25,085 nucleotides of DNA, taken from positions 1 to 25,085 of the forward strand of contig CASFXO010000014.1 in assembly GCA_949298665.1 (NCBI GenBank). The letters are read 5' to 3'. Every line of letters starts with the position of its first letter. The first letter of the stretch is position 1. Both the position numbers and the translations under genes were made by a program. Source of the stretch: an uncultured Lentisphaeria bacterium. GTDB taxonomy: Bacteria > Verrucomicrobiota > Lentisphaeria > Victivallales > Victivallaceae. Positions 1 to 7,538 of the stretch are shown one piece after another. The notes under the pieces were generated by a model. It searched no databases and had not been told where the DNA came from. It worked only from the letters and a program-made list of their open reading frames with translations.

Positions 1-40
1 CTCCCCGCAGGAAGTCATCCTGCGGGGAGCATTGTTTTTT
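1..40 (+). terminator. Rho-independent terminator for a gene left of the window
   Basis: A perfect 12-bp stem pairs positions 1-12 with 18-29 around the loop AGTCA, and a T-rich run ends in six T at 35-40. The T tract is on the plus strand, so it would end a plus-strand transcript entering from outside the window. It also lies about 70 bp beyond the stop of pepF and could act on that minus-strand operon, but the bases that would form the second T tract are outside the window. Confidence 0.85.
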
Positions 41-97
41 CCCCATCAATCACCGCGACGGCATCTGCCCTCCCCGGAACGCCGTCCGCCCTGCCGG

Positions 98-1876
98 TCA
101 GCGTCCCAGTTCGCGTCGGAGCTGCTCCACCGTCCGGCGGAAATAGCCGAGCGCCGCCCGCACCGGCTCCGGCGTGGAGAGATCCACTCCGGCGTCGCGC
201 ATGATGTCCAGCACGTCCCGGCTGCCGCCCGCCTTCAGAAAGCCGAAGTAGGCTTCGCGGTCCGCCGCCGTTCCACGCAGAATCCGGTCCGCCAGACGGA
301 TCGCCGCCGACATGCCGGTCGCGTATTTGTAGACATAGAAATTGTAATAGAAATGCGGAATCCGCGCCCATTCGCACCCGATCAGGGGGTCCGCCTGCAC
401 CTTCGGTCCGTGGTACCGGGCATTGAGCTTAAAATAAGTGTCGTCCAGCAGATCGGCGGTCAGCGGCGTGTGTTCCTCCACCAGGCGGTGGATCGCCAGT
501 TCGAATTCCGCGAACATGGTCTGCCGGTAAATCGTGCCGCGGATCTCATCGGCCAGATGACACAGCAGAAACGCCCGCAGTTCCGGCCGCCGGGTATGGG
601 CCAGCAGGTGTTCGAACAACAAAATTTCATTGGTGGTCGATGCCACTTCCGCCACGAAAATGCTGTAGTCGGCGTAATGATAGTGCTGCGTCCGGTTCGA
701 GTAATACGAATGCAGCGAATGCCCCAGTTCGTGCGCCAGCGTGAACACGTCGTTGAGCGTCCCGTTGAAGTTCAACAGCAAATAGGGATAGGTGTCATAG
801 CACCCGCCCGAATACGCCCCGGAACGCTTCCCCCGCCGCTCCGGCACGTCCATCCAGCGCTGTTGTTCCGCCAGTTCCAGCGTCGCGCCGTATTCCCCGC
901 CCAGCGGACGCAGGGCCGCCTTCACCGTATCGAATGCCTCGCGCCAGGTGTAATCGCACCGGCATTCCGGCAGCAGCGGATTGTAGAGGTCGTACATGTC
1001 CAGCCGGTCCAGTCCCAGCACCTCCCGGCGCAGCTCCAGATAGTCGTGCAGCGCCCCCAGTTCCTCGTGCACCGTCTCAATTAGTTGGTGGTAAACCGTC
1101 TCCGGCACCTGATCGGGAAACAGCGCCGCCGCCAGCGCCGAGGAGTAATGCCGGACCCGCGCCGACGTCACATGCCGCTTGACCGTGGCATCCAGCGTGG
1201 AGGCGAACGCGTTGCGCTGTTTCCGATACGCCCCGAACATCCGGCGGAACGCCCGTCGCCGGACCTCCCGGTTCCCGTCCTCCATGAACCGGCGGTAGGA
1301 ACCGTGCGTCAGCGGCACCCGCCGTCCGGCACCGTCCGTCAGTTTGCCGAAATCCATATCGGCGTCATTCATCATTTCGAAGGTGCGCCCCGGCGCGGCC
1401 AGCACGTCCGAGAACATCCCGAGAATCTTCTCCTCCGGCTCCGACAGCGTGTGCGGCCGTTCCCGCAGCAGCTCCTGCAAACTGCGCCGGTACAGCCGCA
1501 GCTCGTCCGCCTCCAGAAACTCCGCCATCCGCGCCTCCGGGATCGCCATGATCTCCGGTTCGAACCAGGCGGAAATTTCCGAAAGTTCCGCAAAAAGTCC
1601 GCAAACCCGGTCCACCCGGGCGCGGTTGGCGGAGTCCGCCGTATTCTCGTCTGAACGCAAATGCGCGTAGACATACACCTTTTCGCCCAGACGCTCGAAA
1701 TCATCCAGCGCCGCAATCGCTTCCGCCAGCGTCGCCGCCGACTCCGCCAGTTTCCCACGATAGGCGGCAAACCGGTCCGCCAGCGGCCGAATCCTTTCGA
1801 AATCCGCCTCCCAGGCCGCCGCATCCGGATAGATCGCCTCCAGATCCCAACCCGGTAATTGTGTTTTTTCAGTCAT
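98..1876 (-). CDS. pepF: Oligoendopeptidase F, M3-family zinc metallopeptidase
   Basis: This is a cytoplasmic zinc endopeptidase of family M3 that cleaves short peptides. Counting from an upstream ATG at 1894, the zinc motif HELGH is at residues 388-392, within HELGHSLHSYYS. The third zinc ligand is the Glu of AEVAST near residue 416. The length of about 592 aa is normal for the family, and no signal peptide or membrane segment is visible. The start at 1876 is chosen because AGAAG lies 6 nt upstream and the protein then begins MTEKTQLPGW, as relatives do. The alternative ATG at 1894 overlaps the preceding stop as ATGA and adds six residues. This is the last gene of the minus-strand operon starting at 5161. 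It may simply be co-transcribed; no link to the sugar genes is evident. Family assignment is secure, peptide substrate unknown. Confidence 0.95.
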   Translation of the reverse strand: MTEKTQLPGWDLEAIYPDAAAWEADFERIRPLADRFAAYRGKLAESAATLAEAIAALDDFERLGEKVYVYAHLRSDENTADSANRARVDRVCGLFAELSEISAWFEPEIMAIPEARMAEFLEADELRLYRRSLQELLRERPHTLSEPEEKILGMFSDVLAAPGRTFEMMNDADMDFGKLTDGAGRRVPLTHGSYRRFMEDGNREVRRRAFRRMFGAYRKQRNAFASTLDATVKRHVTSARVRHYSSALAAALFPDQVPETVYHQLIETVHEELGALHDYLELRREVLGLDRLDMYDLYNPLLPECRCDYTWREAFDTVKAALRPLGGEYGATLELAEQQRWMDVPERRGKRSGAYSGGCYDTYPYLLLNFNGTLNDVFTLAHELGHSLHSYYSNRTQHYHYADYSIFVAEVASTTNEILLFEHLLAHTRRPELRAFLLCHLADEIRGTIYRQTMFAEFELAIHRLVEEHTPLTADLLDDTYFKLNARYHGPKVQADPLIGCEWARIPHFYYNFYVYKYATGMSAAIRLADRILRGTAADREAYFGFLKAGGSRDVLDIMRDAGVDLSTPEPVRAALGYFRRTVEQLRRELGR

Positions 1877-1890
1877 TTCCCACTTCTTTC

Positions 1891-3363
1891 TCATTCCCAG
1901 TCATAAAACGCGTCAGCCACCCATTGCCGGTCCGTCGCGTCCCCCACGCCAAGCACCCAGCGGATCTCCGGTTCTCCGGCGGCGGGCGCCACGGCCACCT
2001 GCAGTTGATGCGTTCCCGCTTCCAGCTCCAGCTCGGCAAAGGTATTGAGCGCCGCCCGGTGGAAGGAGGGATTCGTCTGCGTCCCCCCGAACCGACCGAA
2101 GGCAAATCGCCCGTCCACCCATGCCTGACAGACCGACTCCGTCGCAAACATCACCCGAACCCGCCGCCGCCGGTCAAGCCGGAATTGAAACCGCAGCATA
2201 TAGACCCCGAATTCCGGCACCCGCGCCGCGTCCAACGCCCCCATGGTTCCGGAGAAACGCCAGGACTCCGCCGGTTCCGGCAGCGGCGGCGCCTCCAGGT
2301 AGCAGCAGTTCCGGTGAAACTTCGCCACGGCCCCGCCCTGTGCCGGGATTTCCCATCGCCGCCAGTCCGGTTCCGGCACGGCGTCTCCGTTCCGCAAGCT
2401 TACCTTTTCCCGCAGATCGAGCAGCAGCTCCACAAAGCCGTCCAGCGTTTCCGGGGCGGTCACCCCGACGATTTCCGGACTGAGCACCAGTCGCCGCCCG
2501 ATGGGACGCAGCCATTCTTCGCCGATGCGTTCCGGCGCCATCAATCCCATGATCGCTCCGGCCGTAGCTCCCGTACAGTCGGTGTCCAGTCCGCAATTGA
2601 CCGCCAGACAGACCGTGCGTCCGAAATCCCCGCCGCCCAGCAGCAGCGCCATGACCACGAAGCCGAGGTTCGGCATGACATCGGTAAAATTCCCGCTGCC
2701 GTACCGCTCCAGAATCATGCGGCGCACTCCGTCCGGATTTCCATAACGCCGACACCAGTCCCGGGTATCACGGACGGCCGCCGCCAGACGGCAGTCGGCG
2801 GGAATCACGGACAATCCCGCGTCGATCAGCCGGTCCCGGTCGTCACAGGTGAAGGCCAGGCTTTCCAGCGCCGCCAGAAAACGCGCGGCATAAAGCCCGT
2901 TCCCGGCATGATCCAGACACCCGTCCGCTTCGGCATATCGCGCGGCCAGCTCCGGATCGCCGGGGGCCAGACAGGCCCAGATTTCACTGCGGATCGCCGC
3001 CCCGAGTCCATCGACGAACCAGTTGTCGTAACTGCCGGAATACGGTGGCGGCACCCCGTTGCGCAAATTCCGGATGCATACCCCGTATTCGTCGCAGGCA
3101 AACCGGACATGGTGCAGCCAGGCCCCGGCGAAAAAGTCATGATCCACCACCGGTTCCGGCTTCGACGCCAGCAGACAGGCCCACAAAACCTGCAGATCCA
3201 GATCGTCGTTCGGCGCCATATCCGCCGGTACCGGAGAATAATAACTCAACCGGAACGGTCCCGGAACCCCTTCATAAGGCATTCCCAACGTGCCGCCCGC
3301 CGCCTTGCCGAGAAAACATCCCGTCATTTTCCGGCGCAGAAAATCCCGCTCCCGGCCATCCAT
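1891..3363 (-). CDS. ADP-ribosylglycohydrolase-family protein with C-terminal beta-sandwich-like domain
   Basis: The N-terminal part (about residues 10-320) is an ADP-ribosylglycohydrolase (DraG/ARH, PF03747-type) all-helical domain. It shows GCFLGKAAGGTLG near the start and two candidate Mg-binding motifs: NDDLDLQ at about 52-58 and GLDTDCTGA at about 258-266. Residues of roughly 365-490 are not part of that fold. They contain alternating hydrophobic strands, an AWVDGRFAFG motif, and a GTHQLQVAV segment resembling jelly-roll sugar-binding modules of PVC bacteria. The start at 3363 is favoured over the in-frame ATG at 3384 because GGGAGGT (3369-3375) sits 5 nt upstream. Its stop lies about 15 nt from the pepF start. 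DraG enzymes hydrolyse N- or O-glycosidic bonds to ADP-ribose. The operon partners suggest a glycoside or nucleoside-like substrate here, which is inference. The family call is firm and the substrate is open. Confidence 0.88.
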   Translation of the reverse strand: MDGRERDFLRRKMTGCFLGKAAGGTLGMPYEGVPGPFRLSYYSPVPADMAPNDDLDLQVLWACLLASKPEPVVDHDFFAGAWLHHVRFACDEYGVCIRNLRNGVPPPYSGSYDNWFVDGLGAAIRSEIWACLAPGDPELAARYAEADGCLDHAGNGLYAARFLAALESLAFTCDDRDRLIDAGLSVIPADCRLAAAVRDTRDWCRRYGNPDGVRRMILERYGSGNFTDVMPNLGFVVMALLLGGGDFGRTVCLAVNCGLDTDCTGATAGAIMGLMAPERIGEEWLRPIGRRLVLSPEIVGVTAPETLDGFVELLLDLREKVSLRNGDAVPEPDWRRWEIPAQGGAVAKFHRNCCYLEAPPLPEPAESWRFSGTMGALDAARVPEFGVYMLRFQFRLDRRRRVRVMFATESVCQAWVDGRFAFGRFGGTQTNPSFHRAALNTFAELELEAGTHQLQVAVAPAAGEPEIRWVLGVGDATDRQWVADAFYDWE

Positions 3364-3368
3364 ATCGC

Positions 3369-3375
3369 ACCTCCC
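3369..3375 (-). promoter_or_regulatory. Strong Shine-Dalgarno that fixes the start of the ADP-ribosylglycohydrolase gene
   Basis: On the minus strand GGGAGGT lies five bases before the ATG at 3363. The alternative ATG at 3384 would place this motif inside the coding region, so the shorter protein is preferred. Confidence 0.75.
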
Positions 3376-3391
3376 GCCGGCCATCGCCCCT

Positions 3392-4240
3392 TTATTTCAC
3401 CCGGCACCAGACATCGGGGCACTTCTGCGCGCCGATCGCGGCGGCGACCACCCCCGCAATCTCGATCGTCTCCCGGCTGTCCACCGGAGCGGGCGCCCCG
3501 GCAAAAAAGTCGAGCATGGCGGCAATCAGGTTTTGAAACGTGTTGTTCATGGGATCGGCGTTCACCGCCTTTTCGCGACCGCAGAGCGACGCGGCGAACC
3601 CCAGCTGCGGGTGCAGCGTCATCGCCGCCCGCCGTCCGTCCCGGTATTCCAGAATGGTCTGGGCGGTCGCGCCGTACCCGCACTGCATGACCCGGTCAAT
3701 CCCGATCCCCATGGTCGAAACGATCATTTCGATCTGGTGAATGCTGTATTCCCAGAAACTGCTGCCGCCGCCGCGCGTAATCATCATCTCAATCGCTTCC
3801 GGAGAGGCAAATTCCTTCCGGGCGGCGATCAGTTCATCGCCGAACCGCAACGCCGATGAGGAAAACAGCGGCGTCCCGAATTTCTCCGCGCGCGCAAACA
3901 GCCGTTCCGCCGCCGCCCGGTCCGGCGCAAACGGTTTGTCGATGTAAACCGGCTTCCCCGATGCCAGCGGAATTTCCGCCAGACGCTCGTGGACTTCCGA
4001 ATTGGACGGCGCCAGCACGCAAACGGCATCGCACGCCTCCACCAGCTGTTCGATGCCGGAAGCGGGCGTCATCCCCATTTCCGCGCACCATTGCTTCAGG
4101 GGACGGCCGTCCCGCGGCGCCTCTTCCCAGGCCAGCGCCAGTTCGAACTCACCGCCCCGGGCCGCTTCCCGGATCCAGCCGGGATAATGATTGGCATGCC
4201 ATTCGTCAATGAAAAAATCAATAAATCCAATCTTTTTCAT
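3392..4240 (-). CDS. Gfo/Idh/MocA-family oxidoreductase (282 aa)
   Basis: The protein has the two-domain layout of Gfo/Idh/MocA NAD(P)-dependent sugar dehydrogenases. An N-terminal Rossmann half ends in VYIDKPFAPD, whose Lys (residue 102) matches the conserved catalytic Lys of the EKP motif. The C-terminal half has YSIHQIEMI, whose His (about 168) fits the catalytic His position. At 282 aa it is short for the family, which usually has about 330-390 aa. The usual GxGxxG loop is replaced by IGFIDFFIDEWH, so dinucleotide binding is non-standard. A weak Shine-Dalgarno GGAAG precedes the ATG at 4240. It sits between the isomerase-like gene (63 bp gap) and the ADP-ribosylglycohydrolase gene, almost certainly in one transcript. 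The substrate is not predictable; a sugar, inositol or glycoside is likely. Confidence 0.88.
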   Translation of the reverse strand: MKKIGFIDFFIDEWHANHYPGWIREAARGGEFELALAWEEAPRDGRPLKQWCAEMGMTPASGIEQLVEACDAVCVLAPSNSEVHERLAEIPLASGKPVYIDKPFAPDRAAAERLFARAEKFGTPLFSSSALRFGDELIAARKEFASPEAIEMMITRGGGSSFWEYSIHQIEMIVSTMGIGIDRVMQCGYGATAQTILEYRDGRRAAMTLHPQLGFAASLCGREKAVNADPMNNTFQNLIAAMLDFFAGAPAPVDSRETIEIAGVVAAAIGAQKCPDVWCRVK

Positions 4241-4303
4241 AACATTCTTCCGCCTGATTGTCTGCCTCTTCTCCGGACGCGCCGGGTACTCCCCCCGCCC
4301 CGC

Positions 4304-5161
4304 TCAGGCGGAGAGCTTCTCCTTGAGGAAGGCCACCGCCATGGCAATGTCCGCCGCGGGATCGGCCCCCACTTCCCGTTCGATCGTCAGGAAGCCGTCG
4401 TATCCCGCCCGGCGCAGCGCGGCCAGATAGGCGTCCCAGTCCACCTGCCCCTGCCCCAGCGGAACTTCCTCAAAAAGCTGCCCGGTCTGCGCCACCAGCG
4501 CTTCGAATCCGCCTTCGGCAAAGGCATTGTACACCACCGCCGGATCGCAGGCCCGGTAATGCACCCCGTCCTTGGCATGCGTGTGAACGATATGCGGCCC
4601 CAGCACCTCCACCGCCCGGACCGGATCATAATTCAGCACCATTCTGAAGTTCGCCGGATCCAGATTGATTCCCAGACCGGGCGATCCCACGTCCTGCAGC
4701 AGCCGCAGCAGCGTTTCTGCCGGCTCCGGACCGGTTTCGATCGCAATGCGGCTGCCGGCGCGGGCGGCGTGCTCCGCCACCTGGCCCACGGCATCCACCA
4801 TGACCGCGTATTCGGGCGCCGACGGATCGGCCGGAACCACGCCGATATGGTTGGTCACCACCCGGCAATCCAGCTCCAGCGCCATGTCGATGATCCGGCT
4901 GACGTTCTTCACGCGGGCCGGCACCTCCTCGGGACGGGAATAACCATGTCCTTCCATATCGCCGCAGATCCCGGAAAAAACCAGTCCGCAGTCCGCCGCA
5001 TACCGCCGCAGTTCCCGCACCTGTTCCGGCGTCGCCTCCAGCAGACTGAATTCCGGGTTGATGCCGTAAAACTGAATTCCGTCGCAACCGAGTTCCGCCG
5101 CCGTCCGGATCCCTTCCCGAAGCGGTTTCCGCAATGTTTCGACAATCACACCGATTTTCAT
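4304..5161 (-). CDS. Sugar phosphate isomerase/epimerase-family TIM-barrel protein
   Basis: This 285-aa protein belongs to the xylose-isomerase-like TIM-barrel superfamily (AP_endonuc_2, PF01261-type). Members are metal-dependent isomerases, epimerases or lyases acting on sugars, inosose or ketoglycosides. Candidate metal ligands fall at the ends of predicted beta strands: Glu142 in IAIETG, Asp168 in GINLDPANF, His in VHTHAKDG near 193-195, and Glu261 in LTIERE. The start at 5161 is supported by AAGGAG eight bases upstream and by a promoter 50 bp further up. It is the first gene of the four-gene minus-strand operon. Adjacent Gfo/Idh/MocA and isomerase-like genes are typical of inositol or 3-keto-sugar catabolism. 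Family certain; reaction unknown. Confidence 0.88.
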   Translation of the reverse strand: MKIGVIVETLRKPLREGIRTAAELGCDGIQFYGINPEFSLLEATPEQVRELRRYAADCGLVFSGICGDMEGHGYSRPEEVPARVKNVSRIIDMALELDCRVVTNHIGVVPADPSAPEYAVMVDAVGQVAEHAARAGSRIAIETGPEPAETLLRLLQDVGSPGLGINLDPANFRMVLNYDPVRAVEVLGPHIVHTHAKDGVHYRACDPAVVYNAFAEGGFEALVAQTGQLFEEVPLGQGQVDWDAYLAALRRAGYDGFLTIEREVGADPAADIAMAVAFLKEKLSA

Positions 5162-5209
5162 GATTCCGGCTCCTTTCCCTGTTTTTCACCGAAAGATGCA
5201 CACGGGATA

Positions 5210-5237
5210 ACTATATTTCCACCCGGCGGCAAGTCAA
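5210..5237 (-). promoter_or_regulatory. Sigma70-type promoter of the isomerase/Gfo-Idh/ADP-ribosylglycohydrolase/pepF operon
   Basis: On the minus strand a -35 box TTGACT (5232-5237) and a -10 box TATAGT (5210-5215) are separated by 16 bp. The start codon at 5161 follows about 48 bp downstream of the -10. No operator-like repeat was found around it. Confidence 0.7.
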
Positions 5238-5269
5238 ATCCGGGAAACGTTTTTTTCCGGTTTTCGCGG

Positions 5270-5298
5270 TTGCGGCGACGCGCCGCGGCATGTATATT
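5270..5298 (+). promoter_or_regulatory. Sigma70-type promoter of gcvT
   Basis: TTGCGG (5270-5275) and TATATT (5293-5298) are separated by 17 bp, about 52 bp before the gcvT start. It is back to back with the minus-strand operon promoter, with 32 bp between their -35 boxes, so one regulator could affect both. Confidence 0.65.
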
Positions 5299-5350
5299 GC
5301 AGGGAAACAATCAACTCGGAAAACGACAATTTCGTCAAGGAGGTTTCCCC

Positions 5351-6460
5351 ATGGCCAGCGGTCTGCGCACCACCCCGTTGTTCGAAAACCATATCGCCGC
5401 CGGCGCCCGGATGGCGCCGTTCGCCGGCTGGAACATGCCGATCAACTATCCCGGCGGCATCATCGCCGAACATCAGCATACCCGGAGCCGGGCGTCCGTC
5501 TTCGACATCTGCCACATGGGTGAACTGCGCGTTTTCGGCCCGGGAGCGGCGGCGGCGCTCGACCGGCGGCTGGCCCGGCCGGTACTGGACCAGAAGCTCG
5601 GCGTCTGCCGGTATAATTTTCTGCTGAACGAAGACGGCGGCGTCATCGACGATCTCATCGTCTACAAAATGGCGGAAGAAGACTTTTTTCTCGTCGTCAA
5701 CGCCGCCAACCTCGCGCCCGACCGCGAAGCGCTGGCCGCCGCCCTGCCCGAAAAAGTACAGCTGGAGGATCTTTCCGAATACCTCGCCAAAATCGACCTG
5801 CAGGGCCCGGCCTCGGCGGAGGTACTGAATCAACTGGGCATCCCGAATCCGGAACTGCCGCGGTATTTTCACTGCCGGACCATCGCGATTTCCGGCATTC
5901 CGTGCATTCTGAGCCGGACGGGATACACCGGAGAACTGGGGTTTGAAATCTATTTCGACGCGGAACGAGCCGGGGAATTGTGGGATATCCTTCTGGTCAC
6001 GCAACCCGTACGCCCGGCGGGACTGGGCGCGCGCGACACGCTGCGGCTGGAAGCCGGACTGCCGCTTCACGGCCATGAACTCACGCCGGAGATCACTCCG
6101 CTTGAAGCCGGTTTCGGCCCCCTGCTCAAACTGCGTGAAATGCCCGAACGCGAATTCACCGGACGCGCCGCACTGGAAAAACGGCCCGTCAGCCGGCAGC
6201 TGGTCGGCATCCGGCTGGAATCCCGCCGGGCCGCCCGGGCCGGTGCCGCCGTGTATCACCGGGACGCCCCGGCCGGCATCGTCACGTCCGGCGCCTTCGC
6301 GCCTTCCGTGGGAACGGCGGTGGCAATGGCCTACGTCGCCCCCGAATTCGCCGCCGCGGGAACGGCTCTGACGCTTGACGCAGGCAGCGCCCGGTTGTCC
6401 GGTGAGGTTGTTCCGCTGCCGTTTTACACCGAAGGTTCCGTCCGGATGCCGTTGAACTGA
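5351..6460 (+). CDS. gcvT: Glycine cleavage system T protein, aminomethyltransferase
   Basis: GcvT transfers the methylene group from aminomethylated lipoyl-GcvH to tetrahydrofolate and releases ammonia. The 369-aa length matches the family (about 360-370). Typical stretches are MAPFAGWNMPINY near the N-terminus, the folate-site segment NEDGGVIDDLIV at about 93-104, and GYTGELGFEIY at about 191-201. The start at 5351 is fixed by AAGGAGG at 5337-5343, seven bases upstream. The frame stays open much further upstream, but that part reads as the antisense of the divergent genes. The gene stands alone between its own promoter and a strong terminator. gcvH and gcvP are not in the window, so the rest of the system must be encoded elsewhere. 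Confidence 0.95.
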   Translation: MASGLRTTPLFENHIAAGARMAPFAGWNMPINYPGGIIAEHQHTRSRASVFDICHMGELRVFGPGAAAALDRRLARPVLDQKLGVCRYNFLLNEDGGVIDDLIVYKMAEEDFFLVVNAANLAPDREALAAALPEKVQLEDLSEYLAKIDLQGPASAEVLNQLGIPNPELPRYFHCRTIAISGIPCILSRTGYTGELGFEIYFDAERAGELWDILLVTQPVRPAGLGARDTLRLEAGLPLHGHELTPEITPLEAGFGPLLKLREMPEREFTGRAALEKRPVSRQLVGIRLESRRAARAGAAVYHRDAPAGIVTSGAFAPSVGTAVAMAYVAPEFAAAGTALTLDAGSARLSGEVVPLPFYTEGSVRMPLN

Positions 6461-6490
6461 ATCAATGTTGCCCCCTGTTGCCGGATCCAC

Positions 6491-6535
6491 AAAGAAAACG
6501 GGTCGCGGGAGGTCATCCCGCGACCCGTCTGTTTT
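6491..6535. terminator. Bidirectional Rho-independent terminator between gcvT and the Gfo/Idh gene
   Basis: A perfect 13-bp stem pairs 6498-6510 with 6516-6528 around the loop GGTCA. The plus strand continues with CTGTTTT and the minus strand with TTTTCTTT, so it can stop both convergent transcripts. The loop region shares GGA(A/G)GTCATCC with the terminator at 1-40. Confidence 0.9.
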
Positions 6536-6558
6536 CGGTCGATCCCTTCCGGATCGGA

Positions 6559-7500
6559 TCAGAGCCGTGCGCGGCGGTATTCGACCGCGAATTCCGTCCC
6601 GTCGTAACCCGGATCGTCAGTCCGCAGATCATCCAGAAAGACCGTATTGCCGCCGGTCAGCCAGGACTTCCGGGCAGCCAGCGCCAGCAGTTCCGGTTCG
6701 GCGATCATCGGACAGGCCAGCGGCGGCACGTCGGTCTGCCCGGTCAGATACGGCAGCTGCGCCGCCAGCATGCTCCGGTAAATGTTCACATTGTCATGCG
6801 GGATCTGCACCACCTTGCGGTCGGTAACAATCGTCAGCATGAAGGGCAGCCACGCGGCGCTGCGCCCGATGGTGATGATGGCGACGCCGCCGTGATTCCA
6901 TTCCAGGAGAATGTTTTTCTGGCGACCGCAGGAGCCGAGGAAACGGGCGGAACGGGCTCCCGGTCCCATGACCGCGCAGACCTGGGCATAGGCGTGAATT
7001 CCGTAATTGAATTCATCCACGCCGGAGGTGGTGTAGGCGGTCAGAATCCGCCCCCGTTCAGCTTCCGGCTCGGCCACGAAGTCCAGCGCGCCCTTGCAGA
7101 AACGCAGGCTGGAACCGCCGCAGACGCGCCGCCCGGATTTGATCCAGTCGAGAATGACGTTGAGATCGCGCAGATTCCCCGCCAGCGGCTTGTCGATCAG
7201 CACGGATTTTCCGGCTTCCACAAACGGCCGGGCCTGCTCCACGTGGCGGTCCCAGTTCGTCGTATGAACGATCACGCCGTCCACCAGCGGCAGCATGTCG
7301 GTCATGTTCTCGACCGCATGCGGAATGCCGTGCTGGGCACAGAATTCCGCGGCGAATCCCGCAGGCCGGGTTTCGCCGGAATCCCAGGCGGCCACCACCT
7401 CCAGATCCACCTTGCCGGCATCGACCATTTCTTTGATCAGCGGCAGCCAGGCGCCGGGGTGCGAAGTGCACAGCCCGACCAGACCAAGTTTGAATGCCAT
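6559..7500 (-). CDS. Gfo/Idh/MocA-family oxidoreductase (313 aa)
   Basis: This is an NAD(P)-type oxidoreductase of the Gfo/Idh/MocA family. The catalytic-Lys motif is VLIDKPLAGN (Lys104), and YGIHAYAQV provides a candidate catalytic His (His169). The nucleotide loop reads LGLVGLCTSHPGAW, an atypical version lacking the full GxGxxG. It is not closely similar to the 282-aa paralogue at 3392-4240, so this is not a recent duplication. Its ATG at 7500 follows AAGGAG 13 bases upstream and lies 38 bp after the stop of the MDR dehydrogenase gene, so the two form an operon. Pairing with an MDR dehydrogenase and an AraC-type regulator points to sugar or cyclitol oxidation. The substrate is unknown. Confidence 0.88.
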   Translation of the reverse strand: MAFKLGLVGLCTSHPGAWLPLIKEMVDAGKVDLEVVAAWDSGETRPAGFAAEFCAQHGIPHAVENMTDMLPLVDGVIVHTTNWDRHVEQARPFVEAGKSVLIDKPLAGNLRDLNVILDWIKSGRRVCGGSSLRFCKGALDFVAEPEAERGRILTAYTTSGVDEFNYGIHAYAQVCAVMGPGARSARFLGSCGRQKNILLEWNHGGVAIITIGRSAAWLPFMLTIVTDRKVVQIPHDNVNIYRSMLAAQLPYLTGQTDVPPLACPMIAEPELLALAARKSWLTGGNTVFLDDLRTDDPGYDGTEFAVEYRRARL

Positions 7501-7538
7501 CTTTCCCTACTCCTTTTTTGCCGGTTCCTGACCGGAAC

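Noticed and set aside
1861..3690. A 609-codon plus-strand open frame
   Set aside because: It is antisense to the ADP-ribosylglycohydrolase and Gfo/Idh genes, which have clear motifs. Its protein is rich in Arg, Pro, Gln and His, typical of shadow frames in GC-rich DNA.
7521..7537. Overlapping small inverted repeats between the MDR and Gfo/Idh genes (CCGGT/ACCGG and GTTCC/GGAAC)
   Set aside because: Stems of 5 bp are common by chance, and on the transcribed strand they are followed by A, not T. They could be alternative hairpins but nothing supports attenuation.
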